Below, in pieces: positions 9,288 to 18,968 of a stretch of DNA of 64,000 nucleotides. A program made the position numbers and the translations under genes. Origin of the DNA: CAITSH01 sp945892985 (GTDB lineage Bacteria > Pseudomonadota > Gammaproteobacteria > Burkholderiales > SG8-39); the NCBI GenBank assembly GCA_945892985.1, contig CAMDDU010000007.1:62001-126000 (forward strand), read 5' to 3'. The notes beneath the pieces were generated by a model. The model did no database searches. It saw only the letters and a program-made list of their open reading frames with translations, and was not told the origin of the DNA. The stretch's first letter is position 1. Every line of letters begins with the position of its first letter.

Positions 9288-10991
9288 TTGGACACTCAGG
9301 TAGCGATCGCCGGCGGCGGCCCGGTCGGACTGATGCTCGCACTGTTTCTCGACCGCCATGGCGTCAAGACCGTGGTGTTCAACAACGAGAAAATATCGCG
9401 CTGGCACCCCAAGGGCAGCACGCACAACTCGCGCACCATGGAGCACTACCGGCGCCTGGGCATCGCCTCTCAGGTGCGCCGCCTCGGCCTTCCGGCCGAT
9501 CACCCGACCGATGTTGCCTACTTCACCCGTTACAACGCCTGGGAACTGGCGCGCGTGGTGATGCCATCCGAAGAGGAAAAAGTGCGCGCCGTCATCGCCG
9601 CACCGCGCATCCACCAGAATTTCGAACCCATCCACCGCGCCAACCAGATGTACGTAGAGCGCTTCTTGCTCGAGCACGCGCGCACCCGTCCCAACATCAC
9701 ACTGCGGTTTGGCTGGCAGGTCGATGAATTTTCCGAGAACGCCGAAGGAGTCACGCTGCAAGCCGGGCGGGTGGCGGAACACGCCGCCGAAGCAGACGAC
9801 TACCTTGGCACCGCCCTCGGCACAACCGGCGAGACCGAACGATGGCAGGCGCAATACCTCGTCGGCAGCGACGGCGGACAAAGCCACGTGCGCCGCACGC
9901 TGGGCATCCGCTACGAGGGCCACGACACACTCAAGCAGGCCTTCCTCGGCGGACGCATGGTCGCCAGCCACCTGCGTGTTCCCAAACTTGCGCAGGATTT
10001 TTTCGCCGGCCGCCGCGCCTGGCAATACTGGGTGGTGAACCCCGAAATCCGCACCGCGCTGGTATCACTCAATGGCAAGGATGAATTTTTGTACTGGACG
10101 CGCCTGCCCGAGGGCGGCACGCTCGATAATGCCGCGATCGCGCGCGGGGTGCGCCTTGCCAGCGGCGCAAATCTAAACGTCGAGGTTCTGGGCAACCGCA
10201 ACTGGACCGCCGGTGTCGCACTGTGGGCCGAGCGCTTCTGGAGCGGCGGTCGTATTTTTCTCGCCGGTGACGCCATTCACCTGTTCACCCCCACCGGCGG
10301 CTTTGGCATGAACACCGGCATAGACGGCGCGGCCAACCTGGCCTGGAAGCTCGCCGCCATGGTGCAAGGCTGGGGCGGCCCGGGTCTGCTGGAGAGCTAC
10401 GAGGCCGAGCGCAAACCGATCGCCGCGCGCAACACCACGGCGGCGCAAACACTGGCCAAAAACGTCGGCGCAATCAAGGTCTCGGAGGCGATGGAACGCG
10501 ACGGCCACGCCGGCGAGGACGCACGCCGGCAGGCGGGCGAATACCTCGCCACCTTTGGCGAAGAGTTCGGCTCCATCGGCGTGCAGCTTGGCGCGCGCTA
10601 TGACGGCTCCAGGCTCATCGCCCAGGACGGCACGCCGCCGACCGACAGCTACACCGCCTACACGCCAAGCGGTGTTCCAGGCGGACGGGCACCGCATTTT
10701 TTCCTCGACCCGCCGGGCATGCCGGTGCGCCGCTCGCTCTACGATTTGTTCGGCATCGGCTTCACGCTGCTGCGCCTGTCGCCCGGCGCCCCCGGCGGCG
10801 AAGCCCTCGCGCGTGCGGCACAGCGGCGCGGCGTGCCGCTCACCGTTGTCGATGCGTTTGACGAGGACGGGCGTGCACTATATGGCCGCGACCTCGCCCT
10901 GGTTCGCCCGGACCAGCACCTGGCCTGGCGCGGCGACAGCCTGCCCGATGATGCCGACGCCCTGCTCGCGCGACTGACCGGACACGGCTGA
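9288..10991 (+). CDS. FAD-dependent aromatic monooxygenase (PHBH/UbiH fold)
   Basis: 567 residues, class A flavoprotein hydroxylase. It has the FAD-binding GGGPVG at residues 8-13, 'FLARHG'-type helix, the DG motif (VGSDGGQSHVR), and GDAIHLFTPTGGFGMNTGIDGAANLAWKLA for the FAD ribityl site, followed by a thioredoxin-like C-terminal region as in phenol/2,4-dichlorophenol and MhpA-type hydroxylases. It would hydroxylate a phenolic or aromatic acid with NAD(P)H and O2. The start is TTG 9288, behind GGAAAGG; no closer ATG fits the Rossmann strand. It is monocistronic. Substrate unknown; the aromatic modules at 24-37 kb are plausible partners. Confidence 0.88.
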   Translation: MDTQVAIAGGGPVGLMLALFLDRHGVKTVVFNNEKISRWHPKGSTHNSRTMEHYRRLGIASQVRRLGLPADHPTDVAYFTRYNAWELARVVMPSEEEKVRAVIAAPRIHQNFEPIHRANQMYVERFLLEHARTRPNITLRFGWQVDEFSENAEGVTLQAGRVAEHAAEADDYLGTALGTTGETERWQAQYLVGSDGGQSHVRRTLGIRYEGHDTLKQAFLGGRMVASHLRVPKLAQDFFAGRRAWQYWVVNPEIRTALVSLNGKDEFLYWTRLPEGGTLDNAAIARGVRLASGANLNVEVLGNRNWTAGVALWAERFWSGGRIFLAGDAIHLFTPTGGFGMNTGIDGAANLAWKLAAMVQGWGGPGLLESYEAERKPIAARNTTAAQTLAKNVGAIKVSEAMERDGHAGEDARRQAGEYLATFGEEFGSIGVQLGARYDGSRLIAQDGTPPTDSYTAYTPSGVPGGRAPHFFLDPPGMPVRRSLYDLFGIGFTLLRLSPGAPGGEALARAAQRRGVPLTVVDAFDEDGRALYGRDLALVRPDQHLAWRGDSLPDDADALLARLTGHG

Positions 10992-11143
10992 ATATCCGCA
11001 CAAGGTCAAGCTGGCCACCGCCATCATCGGCATATCATCTATCCACCTGTCGTTTGTCGTCTCGGCCATGGCCATCGCCTAAACCGAAAAAATAACGCAA
11101 TCGACGCGTCACTAAACTCCGGCCCCGCTAAAACAAGCTCAAT

Positions 11144-12340
11144 TCAGGTGGCCGGTTTGCCCGCCGCCACCCGCATCACCAAATAGCCGGCGACGCCGGC
11201 CATGACGGAGCCGGCGAGCACACCAAGCCGCACCAGTGTCATCAGCTGCTCGTCGGATTCATCAAAGGCAAGCGAGCCGATGAACAGGCTCATGGTGAAG
11301 CCGATGCCGCACAACAGCGCCATGGCGAAAAACTGCACGCGGTTCGCCCCCTCGGGCAGGCTGCCCCAACCGAGCCGCATCATCAAGGCGCAGGCAAGAC
11401 AGATGCCCAGCGGCTTGCCGATGAGCAAGCCCAACGCAATACCCATGGGCACCCCGGAGAAGAAGCTATCCGCGGTGATGCCCCCCAGCGGCACACCGGC
11501 GTTGCAAAAGGCAAACACCGGCAGCACGCCAAACGCCACCCACGGATGCATCGCGTGCTCCATCTGCAACAGGGGCGATTCGCCCGCCGCATTGCGTTTG
11601 CGCAGTGGAATCGCCAGCGCGCAGGCCACGCCGGCGAGCGTGGCATGCACCCCCGACTTGAGCACGCAAACCCACAGCGCAATGCCAATCAGCACGTAGC
11701 CGGCGCCCCGCGTCACCCCGGCGAGGTTGATGGCCAGCAGCGCCGCGACGCCGATGGCCGCCAGCCCGATCATGGTGAGCGACAGTTGGTCGGTGTAAAA
11801 CAGCGCAATGATCACGATCGCGCCCAGATCGTCGATGATCGCCACCGCAGTCAGGAAAACTTTGAGCGACAGCGGTACGCGCCTGCCCAGCAGCATCAGC
11901 ACACCCAGTGAAAACGCGATGTCCGTCGCGGTGGGGATGGCCCAGCCGTTGGTCGCCGCCGCGTTGCCCGAATTGACCAGCAGGTAGATCGCCGCCGGCA
12001 TCGCCATGCCGCCCAGCGCCGCCGCCACCGGCATCGCCGCCTTGGCAGGGCTGGACAAGCCGCCCTCGAGCAATTCGCGCTTGATCTCAAGGCCGACCAA
12101 AAAAAAGAACACCGCCATCAGGCCGTCGTTGACCCACGACAGCAGCGGCTTGGCAATTTGCAGTGAACCGGCCTGGACCGCCACCGGCAGGTGGAGGAGT
12201 GCCTCGTAAGCCCCGGCCAGCGGCGAATTGCGCACCAGCAGCGCCGCGATCGCCACGGCCATCAGCACCAGTCCTGCCGCCGCCTCATGGTCAAAAAATG
12301 TCTTGAAGTCGTTTTTCACCAGCCGTCTCCCATCGTCCAT
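11144..12340 (-). CDS. nhaA: Na+/H+ antiporter NhaA
   Basis: A 398-residue inner-membrane protein with about 12 hydrophobic helices. It has the NhaA signatures NDGLMAVFFFLVGLEIKREL (near 71-90), the unwound-helix TATDIAFSLG with D140, and the ion-binding Asp pair D170-D171 in AIIDDLGAIV. It exchanges external protons for internal sodium in pH and salt homeostasis. The N-terminus (FFDHEAAAGLVLM) is also canonical. Divergent from fumarase; 92 bp lie between the starts. Confidence 0.96.
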   Translation of the reverse strand: MDDGRRLVKNDFKTFFDHEAAAGLVLMAVAIAALLVRNSPLAGAYEALLHLPVAVQAGSLQIAKPLLSWVNDGLMAVFFFLVGLEIKRELLEGGLSSPAKAAMPVAAALGGMAMPAAIYLLVNSGNAAATNGWAIPTATDIAFSLGVLMLLGRRVPLSLKVFLTAVAIIDDLGAIVIIALFYTDQLSLTMIGLAAIGVAALLAINLAGVTRGAGYVLIGIALWVCVLKSGVHATLAGVACALAIPLRKRNAAGESPLLQMEHAMHPWVAFGVLPVFAFCNAGVPLGGITADSFFSGVPMGIALGLLIGKPLGICLACALMMRLGWGSLPEGANRVQFFAMALLCGIGFTMSLFIGSLAFDESDEQLMTLVRLGVLAGSVMAGVAGYLVMRVAAGKPAT

Positions 12341-12432
12341 CGCGTCTGTGATCCCGGAGTATACTTCCCCCCGCTTCGACCCGAAGCCCTTCGCTACGAA
12401 GCCCTATTTCAACGCTGTTCCAAGGACCTGTC

Positions 12433-13962
12433 ATGACCACCGTCATCAAAGCAGAAGACCTGATCCAGAGCATCGCCGACGCGCTGCAGTACATCAGCTA
12501 TTACCACCCCAAGGACTACATCGCCCACCTCGCCCGCGCCTACGAGCGCGAGCAGGCGCCGGCGGCCAAAGACGCCATCGCGCAAATCCTCACCAACTCG
12601 CGCATGAGCGCCGAGGGCCGCCGCCCGATCTGCCAGGACACCGGCATCGTCAACGTCTATCTCAAGATCGGCATGGACGTGCGATTCGATGGCGTAAAGG
12701 GCGCGCTCGCCGACACCATCAACGAGGGCGTGCGCCGCGCCTACCTGAACCCGGACAACCCGCTGCGCGGCTCGGTGCTTGCCGACCCGATCTTCACGCG
12801 CAAGAACACCAAGGACAACACGCCGGCGGTGATCCACATCGACCTCGTTGCCGGCGACAAGCTCGATGTCACCGTAGCGGCCAAGGGCGGCGGCTCCGAG
12901 GCCAAATCCAAGTTTGCCATGCTCAACCCCTCCGATTCCATTGTCGACTGGGTGGTCAAGACCGTGCCCAGCATGGGCGCCGGCTGGTGTCCGCCAGGCA
13001 TCATCGGCATCGGCGTTGGCGGCACCGCCGAGAAAGCCATGATGATGGCCAAGGAGGTGCTGATGGACCCGATCGACATGCATGAATTGCTGGCTCGCGG
13101 ACCGCAGAACAAAATCGAGGAGATGCGCATCGAACTCTTCACCAAGATCAACGCGCTGGGCATAGGCGCGCAAGGCCTGGGCGGCCTCTCAACCGTGCTT
13201 GACGTGAAAATCGCCGACTACCCGACCCACGCCGCGAACAAGCCGGTGGCGATGATCCCCAACTGCGCCGCGACACGCCACGCCCACTTCGTCCTCGACG
13301 GCTCGGGCGCGGTATCGCTTGACCCGCCCTCATTGGAGGACTGGCCCAAGGTCACCTGGACGCCGGCTGCCAGCGCCAAGCGCATCAACCTTGACACGCT
13401 CACCGCGGCCGAAGTCGCCGCATGGAAACAAGGCGACATCCTGCTCTTGTCGGGCAAGATGCTCACCGGCCGCGACGCCGCACACAAGCGCATCGCCGAC
13501 ATGCTGGAAAAAGGCGAAACCCTGCCGGTGGATTTCACCAACCGCGTCATCTACTACGTCGGCCCGGTCGACCCGGTGCGCGACGAAGTCGTCGGCCCGG
13601 CCGGCCCCACCACCGCCACGCGCATGGACAAATTCACCGAGACCATGCTGGCCAAGACCGGCCTCATCAGCATGATAGGCAAGGCCGAGCGCGGCCCGGT
13701 CGCCATCGAGGCGATCAAGAAGCACAAGGCCGCCTACCTGATGGCCGTCGGCGGCGCGGCCTACCTCGTGTCCAAGGCGATCAAAAAGCAAAAAGTGCTG
13801 GCCTTCGCCGACCTTGGCATGGAGGCCATCTACGAGTTCGATGTCAAGGACATGCCCGTCACCGTCGCCGTCGACTCGAGCGGCGCCTCGGCGCACATCA
13901 GCGGCCCGGCAGAATGGGAAAAGCGCATTCGCGAATTCAAGATTCCCGTCACCGTCGCCTGA
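12433..13962 (+). CDS. Fumarate hydratase, class I (4Fe-4S)
   Basis: 509 residues, the single-chain class I fumarase with alpha-domain and beta-domain parts. Visible are RRPICQDTGIVNVYLKIG (first cluster cysteine), GSEAKSKFAML, PPGIIGIGVGGT, and the C-terminal DLGMEAIYEFDVKDMPVTVAVD characteristic of the family. It interconverts fumarate and malate in the TCA cycle and is oxygen-sensitive. An ATG with nearby purine-rich sequence (CAAGGACCTGTC) supports the start. Malate from it could feed MaeB upstream. Gene symbol left open because fumA and fumB cannot be told apart. Confidence 0.95.
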   Translation: MTTVIKAEDLIQSIADALQYISYYHPKDYIAHLARAYEREQAPAAKDAIAQILTNSRMSAEGRRPICQDTGIVNVYLKIGMDVRFDGVKGALADTINEGVRRAYLNPDNPLRGSVLADPIFTRKNTKDNTPAVIHIDLVAGDKLDVTVAAKGGGSEAKSKFAMLNPSDSIVDWVVKTVPSMGAGWCPPGIIGIGVGGTAEKAMMMAKEVLMDPIDMHELLARGPQNKIEEMRIELFTKINALGIGAQGLGGLSTVLDVKIADYPTHAANKPVAMIPNCAATRHAHFVLDGSGAVSLDPPSLEDWPKVTWTPAASAKRINLDTLTAAEVAAWKQGDILLLSGKMLTGRDAAHKRIADMLEKGETLPVDFTNRVIYYVGPVDPVRDEVVGPAGPTTATRMDKFTETMLAKTGLISMIGKAERGPVAIEAIKKHKAAYLMAVGGAAYLVSKAIKKQKVLAFADLGMEAIYEFDVKDMPVTVAVDSSGASAHISGPAEWEKRIREFKIPVTVA

Positions 13963-14004
13963 GCGCACATCCCCCTCACGCACCCGATACAGAGCACTGC
14001 AAAT

Positions 14005-14041
14005 TGTTCCACCCGTTCGAGCAACCCGAACGGGTGGAACA
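14005..14041. repeat. Perfect 15-bp inverted repeat (hairpin)
   Basis: TGTTCCACCCGTTCG at 14005-14019 and its exact complement at 14027-14041, with a 7-nt loop. It lies 42 bp after the fumarase stop and before the convergent hydroxyacid dehydrogenase. No T-run follows on either strand, so it could be an atypical terminator, an mRNA-stabilising 3' hairpin or a protein-binding site. Confidence 0.85.
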
Positions 14042-14233
14042 CCGTCACGCGATGTGCGTAGCGTGCCGACCCAAGGCAAGACACGCGACAAACTCACCGC
14101 CCCCGGCGTCGCACGCGACGACGACAGCCGCGCGAATTTCAAACAATTCTTTGCCGGCACAAGCGGCAGGTGGCGCAACGTGATGAGGAGAACCGAGCTC
14201 CAGCGCGATAGCGCCGGGCACGGCAACCCCGCG

Positions 14234-15172
14234 TCAAACCGGCGTCAGCACCTTACCGGTCGAGAAGAACGCCGCTAGGTTGTCGCAGACCAATTGCTCC
14301 ATCGCCGCGCGCGACTCGCGCGTAAAACCGGCGATGTGCGACAGCATGACCACGTTGTCCATGGCGAGCATGGCCTCGGGCACATTGGGCTCGTTCTCGA
14401 ACACGTCGAGCGCCGCGCCGCCCAGGCGCTTTTCTGTCAGCGCCGCGACCAGCGCCGCCTCATCGACCACCGAGCCGCGCGCGATGTTGATCAAAAAGCC
14501 CTCGGGGCCCAGCGCATTGATCACCTCGGCCGACACCATGTGTTTGGTCTCGGGGCCGCCAACGCAAGAGACGACCAGAAAGTCGGCCCAGCGTGCCAAC
14601 TCAAGGAGCGAGGCCTCGAACTGGTGGCGCGAAGCCGGTTGCCCGCGCCGGCCGTGGTAGCGCACGTCCATGTCGAAGCCGCCCCCGCGCTTGGCGATGG
14701 CCTTGCCGATCATGCCCAGGCCGATGATGCCAAGACGTTTGCCGCTGACGCGCGTCATCAGCGGACGCTGGCCTTTTTTCCAGCCGCCGGCGCGCACAAA
14801 GCGGTCGGTGGTTGAAATGCCGCGCGCCACGTCGATGAGCAGGCCAAAGGCGATATCGGCGACGCAGTCGGTCAGCACGTCGGGCGTGTTGCTCACCTGC
14901 ATGCCGCGGCGCTTGGCCGCGGCCACGTCGATGAGATCGTAGCCGACGCCAAAATTGGCAATGACTTTGGCGTTGGGCAGCGCGTCGATGACCTCGGCGG
15001 CAAGGGTATGGCGCACGTGCGTCGCCACACCTTCGAAAGAGGCGCCGTGCGCGGCGAGAAAAGCCTTGCGCTCCTCGCCGGCGGGCAACACCCTGATGTC
15101 GTAGAGCGTCGGAAGTTTCGCATCGAGGCCGGGCGTGAGCGCGCCAATTTGCAGCAGGCGGGGACGTGTCAT
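14234..15172 (-). CDS. D-2-hydroxyacid dehydrogenase (glyoxylate/hydroxypyruvate reductase-like)
   Basis: 312 residues. It has the NAD(P)-binding GLGMIGKAIAKRG motif in the middle, 'NIARGSVVDEAALVAAL' with the substrate-binding region, and the Arg-Glu-His triad region; HIAGFTRESR carries the catalytic His in place of the usual HVGSAT. The start at ATG 15172 gives the usual N-terminus (RPRLLQIGAL); the open frame upstream is not homologous. The trio hydroxyacid dehydrogenase - class II aldolase - Bug receptor, all minus strand with short gaps, looks like one transcription unit for uptake and oxidation of a hydroxy acid. Substrate unknown. Confidence 0.92.
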   Translation of the reverse strand: MTRPRLLQIGALTPGLDAKLPTLYDIRVLPAGEERKAFLAAHGASFEGVATHVRHTLAAEVIDALPNAKVIANFGVGYDLIDVAAAKRRGMQVSNTPDVLTDCVADIAFGLLIDVARGISTTDRFVRAGGWKKGQRPLMTRVSGKRLGIIGLGMIGKAIAKRGGGFDMDVRYHGRRGQPASRHQFEASLLELARWADFLVVSCVGGPETKHMVSAEVINALGPEGFLINIARGSVVDEAALVAALTEKRLGGAALDVFENEPNVPEAMLAMDNVVMLSHIAGFTRESRAAMEQLVCDNLAAFFSTGKVLTPV

Positions 15173-15267
15173 GTTTTTCCTGTTATCGGATTCTGCTTGG
15201 GACTGAATGGGGTTGAATGGGTCGGGCTGCAGCGGGTTGGGTCGGCGCCCTCCGCACACAGCCTGCC

Positions 15268-16101
15268 TCAGTTTCGGTAAGACGGATCGAGGCGATCGAG
15301 CTTGCGCAGCAGCGCCGGCCACTCGCGCTCGCCGTGCGGCGGGAAGCTGCCGTCGGCGGCAGGACTGGGCGATCGCCGCAGTTGGCCGAAGGTATGGTCT
15401 ATGACTTTTTGCGGCGGGTAGAGCATTTCGGAATTGGCCGACATGGTCAGCAACTGCGTCACGCAGGCGCGCTCGAGGCGCTGCATGTTCACAAAGGCCT
15501 CGGCCACGGTGCGCCCCACCGCCAGCAGGCCATGGTTGCGCAGGATCATCACCTCCTTGTCGCCCAGGTCCGCCACCAGGCGCGCGCGCTCGTCGATGTC
15601 GACGGCCACGCCCTCGAAGTCGTGGTAGGCCACGCTCGAGATGAAGCGCATCGCCACCTGGTTGAGCGGCAACAGGCCGCACTTAAGCGCCGACACCGCC
15701 ATGCCCGCCGGCGTGTGGGTGTGCAGCACGCATTTCACGTCCGGACGAGCGGCGTGGATGGCGCTATGAATGACATAACCGGGCAGATTGACGGTGTAGT
15801 GCGGATCGGGGTTGTGGACGACAGTGCCGTCGATGTCCACCTTGATCAGCGAGGAGGCGGTGATCTCTTCGTAGAGCATGCCAAAGGGGTTGATCAAAAA
15901 GTGCTCGGGCCCGCCGGGCACGCGCGCCGAGATATGGTTGAGGATGATATCGCTCATACCGAACAGGTCGATCAGCCGGTAACAGGCCGCCAGGTCGACG
16001 CGCACGGCGCGCTCGGCCGCATCCCCGCCCGACAGGCCCGACGTGCCCGACCTGCCCTTGTCACCGGCGGGAGTTCCCTTGATTGACTGCACTGTGCTCA
16101 T
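15268..16101 (-). CDS. Class II aldolase/adducin family protein
   Basis: 277 residues with the zinc site of class II aldolases: LHTHTPAGMAV in the middle and LRNHGLLAVGRTVAEAF about 80 residues later, plus NHISARVPG near the N-terminus. Family members cleave or epimerise phosphorylated sugars, but many in this context (next to Bug receptors and hydroxyacid dehydrogenases) act on unphosphorylated acids. Residues 1-30 are a low-complexity extension. Sits 95 bp after the start of the dehydrogenase and 32 bp before the Bug receptor stop; co-transcription is likely. Confidence 0.88.
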   Translation of the reverse strand: MSTVQSIKGTPAGDKGRSGTSGLSGGDAAERAVRVDLAACYRLIDLFGMSDIILNHISARVPGGPEHFLINPFGMLYEEITASSLIKVDIDGTVVHNPDPHYTVNLPGYVIHSAIHAARPDVKCVLHTHTPAGMAVSALKCGLLPLNQVAMRFISSVAYHDFEGVAVDIDERARLVADLGDKEVMILRNHGLLAVGRTVAEAFVNMQRLERACVTQLLTMSANSEMLYPPQKVIDHTFGQLRRSPSPAADGSFPPHGEREWPALLRKLDRLDPSYRN

Positions 16102-16133
16102 TGCGCTTTCCCTCTCCGCTAACGACGACCCAT

Positions 16134-17108
16134 TTACTGTTTTTCGATTTTAGCCTGCTCGATCACCACCCGCCATTTGGCGGCGTCGCGCTCGAAGGTT
16201 TCTTTCAGCGCCTCGGGCGTGCTGGCGCGCGGCTCCAGGCCGAGTTCGAGCAAGCGCTGGCGCAGGTCGGGCGCCTCGAGCGCCTTGGCGATTTCGTGGT
16301 TGAGCCGCATCACGATGTCGCGCGGCGTCTTGGCCGGCGCCACCAAGCCGTTCCACGAATCGGACACATAACCGGCGACGCCCGACTCGGTCACCGTCGG
16401 CACATCGGGAAGGAAGGGCAGTCTTGTCGGCGAGGTGGTGGCGATGGCGCGCAGCCCACCGGATTTCACCTGCGCGATCACACCCGGCACGGTGTCAAAG
16501 CTGATCTGCACATCGCGCGAGCGCAGCGCCGTGATGACTTCCCCCGTGGACTTGAAGGGCACGATGGGCACGTCCAGCCTGGCCATGGAGGTGAACAGGC
16601 GCGCCGACAAATATTGCACGCTGCCAACATTGATGGTGCCGATATTAAAGCGCGCCGGATCGTTCTGGGCCGCGGCGATCACCTCGCGCACGCTCTTGTG
16701 CGGGCCCTCCTTGTCGGTGACCATCAAAAAGTGAAATGTCCCCACCGTCGAGATCATGGAAAAATCACCAACCGGGTCGAAGGGCAGGGATTTGAACAGA
16801 TACGGGCTGATGGCATTCTGGCCGCTCACCAGCAGCATGGTGTAGCCGTCGGGCTGCGCCCGCGCCACGGCCATCGCCGCGGTGATGCCGCCGGCACCGG
16901 GCATGTTCTCGACCAGCACCGGCTTGCCCAGCGACTCGGTCATTTTCTGCGCCAGGGCGCGCATCACGATGTCACCGAGGCCTCCCGGACCAAAGCCGAT
17001 GACGATTTTCACCGGCTTGACCGGGAACTCCTGGGCCAAAAGCGCACCGGCGCAGCACAACCAGGCGAGCAATCCGAAACAGCCGCGCAACCAGGCGGTC
17101 TTGTGCAT
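16134..17108 (-). CDS. Bug-family tripartite tricarboxylate transporter receptor (1 of 8)
   Basis: 324 residues. An N-terminal signal peptide (MHKTAWLRGCFGLLAWLCCAGALLAQ-type, cut after LAQ) is followed by EFPVKPVKIVIGFGPGG, the opening strand of Bug periplasmic receptors, and later PDGYTML and a 'VENMPGAGG' loop that closes over carboxylate ligands. The ATG at 17108 gives a proper signal peptide; an upstream ATG adds nine polar residues. Bug receptors deliver carboxylates to TctAB permeases; none is in the window. Probably belongs with the aldolase and hydroxyacid dehydrogenase downstream of it. Confidence 0.93.
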   Translation of the reverse strand: MHKTAWLRGCFGLLAWLCCAGALLAQEFPVKPVKIVIGFGPGGLGDIVMRALAQKMTESLGKPVLVENMPGAGGITAAMAVARAQPDGYTMLLVSGQNAISPYLFKSLPFDPVGDFSMISTVGTFHFLMVTDKEGPHKSVREVIAAAQNDPARFNIGTINVGSVQYLSARLFTSMARLDVPIVPFKSTGEVITALRSRDVQISFDTVPGVIAQVKSGGLRAIATTSPTRLPFLPDVPTVTESGVAGYVSDSWNGLVAPAKTPRDIVMRLNHEIAKALEAPDLRQRLLELGLEPRASTPEALKETFERDAAKWRVVIEQAKIEKQ

Positions 17109-17265
17109 GAGCGTCCCCTCCTTTGAATGGTTCATGGCGGCGCAGCCTCGTTCACGCCTGCCGCCGCATTGTTTTTATGGCCGCCATTATCCGACGGAAC
17201 GGCCGCGGCGCAAATACGAAATACGCCGGCACCGCGCCTCATCCGTGCACGGCAAAGCAGAATGG

Positions 17266-17296
17266 CTGGAAATGCCCGTCTGGCGCGGCTTTGCAG
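17266..17296 (+). repeat. 31-nt palindromic REP-like element, copy A
   Basis: Begins CTGGAAATGCCCGTCTGGCG and ends CTTTGCAG. One of six intergenic copies of the same length in the window; arms CTGGAAA and TTTGCAG can pair. Lies between the Bug gene and the EamA transporter. Confidence 0.8.
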
Positions 17297-17308
17297 CCGG
17301 CGGCAGCG

Positions 17309-18205
17309 TCAGCGCAAGGCGAGCAGGACGATGCCCAGCAGCACCATGGCGGCGCCGATGGCCGTGCGCATGTTCAGGCCCTCGCGGTTGCCCAGCAGGA
17401 ACACGCTCACCGGAAACACCAGCAAGGGCGTGGTGAAGCTGATCAGGGTGGCGATGGCGATTTCCATGAAGTCCATGGCGTAGGTGGTCAGCATCGAGCC
17501 GCAAGATGAGGCGACGCCGCTCGCCGCGAACAAGGCGAGGCCGCGCCGGTCTCCATGGCGCAAGTCATGCCCGACTTTGCGCCAGTCGCGGATGCTGGCA
17601 AAGTGGCACAGCATCGCCGCGGCGGTGGCGATCAGTGTGCCGAAAACCGCCTCATCCCAGCTGCGCATGGCCACCCCGCGCATGGCGTTGCCAAAACCGA
17701 AGCCGATCACCGCCACCAGCCCCAGCAACAGGCCGCGCCGCCGCGCCGCGCTGCTCAAATGCACACCGACAAGCTGCCCGGCGCCGGGCATTTGCGTGAT
17801 CCACAGGCCGGCGATGACAAAGGCGGTCAGCGCCAGCTCGTAGGGGCCTAGCCGCTCGCCGATGATCAACCAGGCGCCGATCAGTGTGAACACCGGCGAG
17901 GTTGAATGCAGCACGCTCGCGCGCGCCGAGCCGAGCACCATCACCGCATCAACCAGCATGCGCCGGCCCAGAAAAATGCCGATGATGCCCGAACCGACAA
18001 ACCAGCCGGCGCCGCCCCAATGCCATTGCAGCGGCGACTGGCGCAACATCGCCTGCATCGCATAGACGAGGCAGATGCACAGCACATTAACGGACAGCAG
18101 CACGGTAAAGCCGATGTCCACCGAGGCGCGCGCGGCGGCGGCGCGCACAATGAAAATATTGCAGGCAAAGCAGACCATGGCGAGCAGCGCGAAGGTGATT
18201 CCCAT
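17309..18205 (-). CDS. DMT-superfamily exporter with two EamA domains
   Basis: 298 residues with about ten hydrophobic helices in two homologous halves. The first opens MGITFALLAMVCFACNIFIVRAA; the halves are separated by a short basic stretch (SSAARRRG). EamA proteins move metabolites such as amino acids or cofactors across the inner membrane. Tail-adjacent to the yceI gene. A second EamA protein of different sequence is encoded 0.9 kb further on. Substrate unknown. Confidence 0.87.
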   Translation of the reverse strand: MGITFALLAMVCFACNIFIVRAAAARASVDIGFTVLLSVNVLCICLVYAMQAMLRQSPLQWHWGGAGWFVGSGIIGIFLGRRMLVDAVMVLGSARASVLHSTSPVFTLIGAWLIIGERLGPYELALTAFVIAGLWITQMPGAGQLVGVHLSSAARRRGLLLGLVAVIGFGFGNAMRGVAMRSWDEAVFGTLIATAAAMLCHFASIRDWRKVGHDLRHGDRRGLALFAASGVASSCGSMLTTYAMDFMEIAIATLISFTTPLLVFPVSVFLLGNREGLNMRTAIGAAMVLLGIVLLALR

Positions 18206-18229
18206 GTCGGGTTCGGCGAGGGCAGGCGC

Positions 18230-18823
18230 TTACGGCCTGACCATCTCCGCCTGGATTAGTATGGTGATTTCATCACCGACAAAATTAGCCATGGCAGTCA
18301 GGCCGAAGTCAGAACGCCGGAAGCTGGTGCTCAGATCGGCGCCGCAGCGCGGCAGCGGGAAGCGCATGCAGCCAAAGCCCGACACGCTGAGCGCCACCTT
18401 GCGGGTGACACCCAGAAAGCGCAACTCGCCCTCGACGCGCACCGGCTTGCCACCCTCGAAGTGCATCGCCGTCGCCCTATAGGTGATTTCAGGATGATCG
18501 ACCACGGCAAAATAAAATGCGCCGCGCAACAGCCGGTCAAGTTCTTCATTGCCGGTGCTGACCGAGCGCGCATCGATGCGAATGTCGGCCGAGCCGGTTC
18601 CGGCGTCAGTGTCGATGGTGACGGTGCCCGATGTCTTGTTGAAGCGGCCGCGCTGCGTCGCGATGCCAAGGTGGCGCACCTCGAACTGCGGAAAGGTGTG
18701 GCCGGGATCGATTGCAAACGACTCGGGCGCAGCCTGCGCGGCGCCGCACAGCAGACCGCACAACAGGCAGGACAGGCAGGACAGCAGCGACGCGCGCTTG
18801 GCGATGGGGGTGAGGCGGTTCAT
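18230..18823 (-). CDS. YceI-family periplasmic protein
   Basis: 197 residues. A Cys-rich signal peptide (SLLSCLSCLLCGLLCGAAQA) precedes the YceI lipocalin-like domain: FAIDPGHTFPQFEVRHLGIATQRGRFNKTSG, GTGSADIRIDARSVSTG, and the closing LTAMANFVGDEITILIQAEMV. YceI proteins bind isoprenoids and are induced under base or osmotic stress. The ATG at 18823 gives the signal peptide directly; upstream open frame is ignored. Ends 25 bp before the EamA gene start, so the two may be co-transcribed. Confidence 0.9.
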   Translation of the reverse strand: MNRLTPIAKRASLLSCLSCLLCGLLCGAAQAAPESFAIDPGHTFPQFEVRHLGIATQRGRFNKTSGTVTIDTDAGTGSADIRIDARSVSTGNEELDRLLRGAFYFAVVDHPEITYRATAMHFEGGKPVRVEGELRFLGVTRKVALSVSGFGCMRFPLPRCGADLSTSFRRSDFGLTAMANFVGDEITILIQAEMVRP

Positions 18824-18968
18824 CGCGCTGATTTTCGCATACTCACCGCAAAATTCCGCCTGCAATCCACGCTTGAAAACCATGCGTGTAAATCCAGGCT
18901 CGTATAATGGCCTGATCGCGCGGTCAAGGGGACTGCGCCTGATGCCCGGAGCCGCGCCCGCCGCCACC

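Noticed and set aside
9072..10025. N-terminal extension of relA by more than 300 codons
   Set aside because: The extension overlaps the divergent FAD monooxygenase and is not homologous to RelA; the family start fits ATG 9071.
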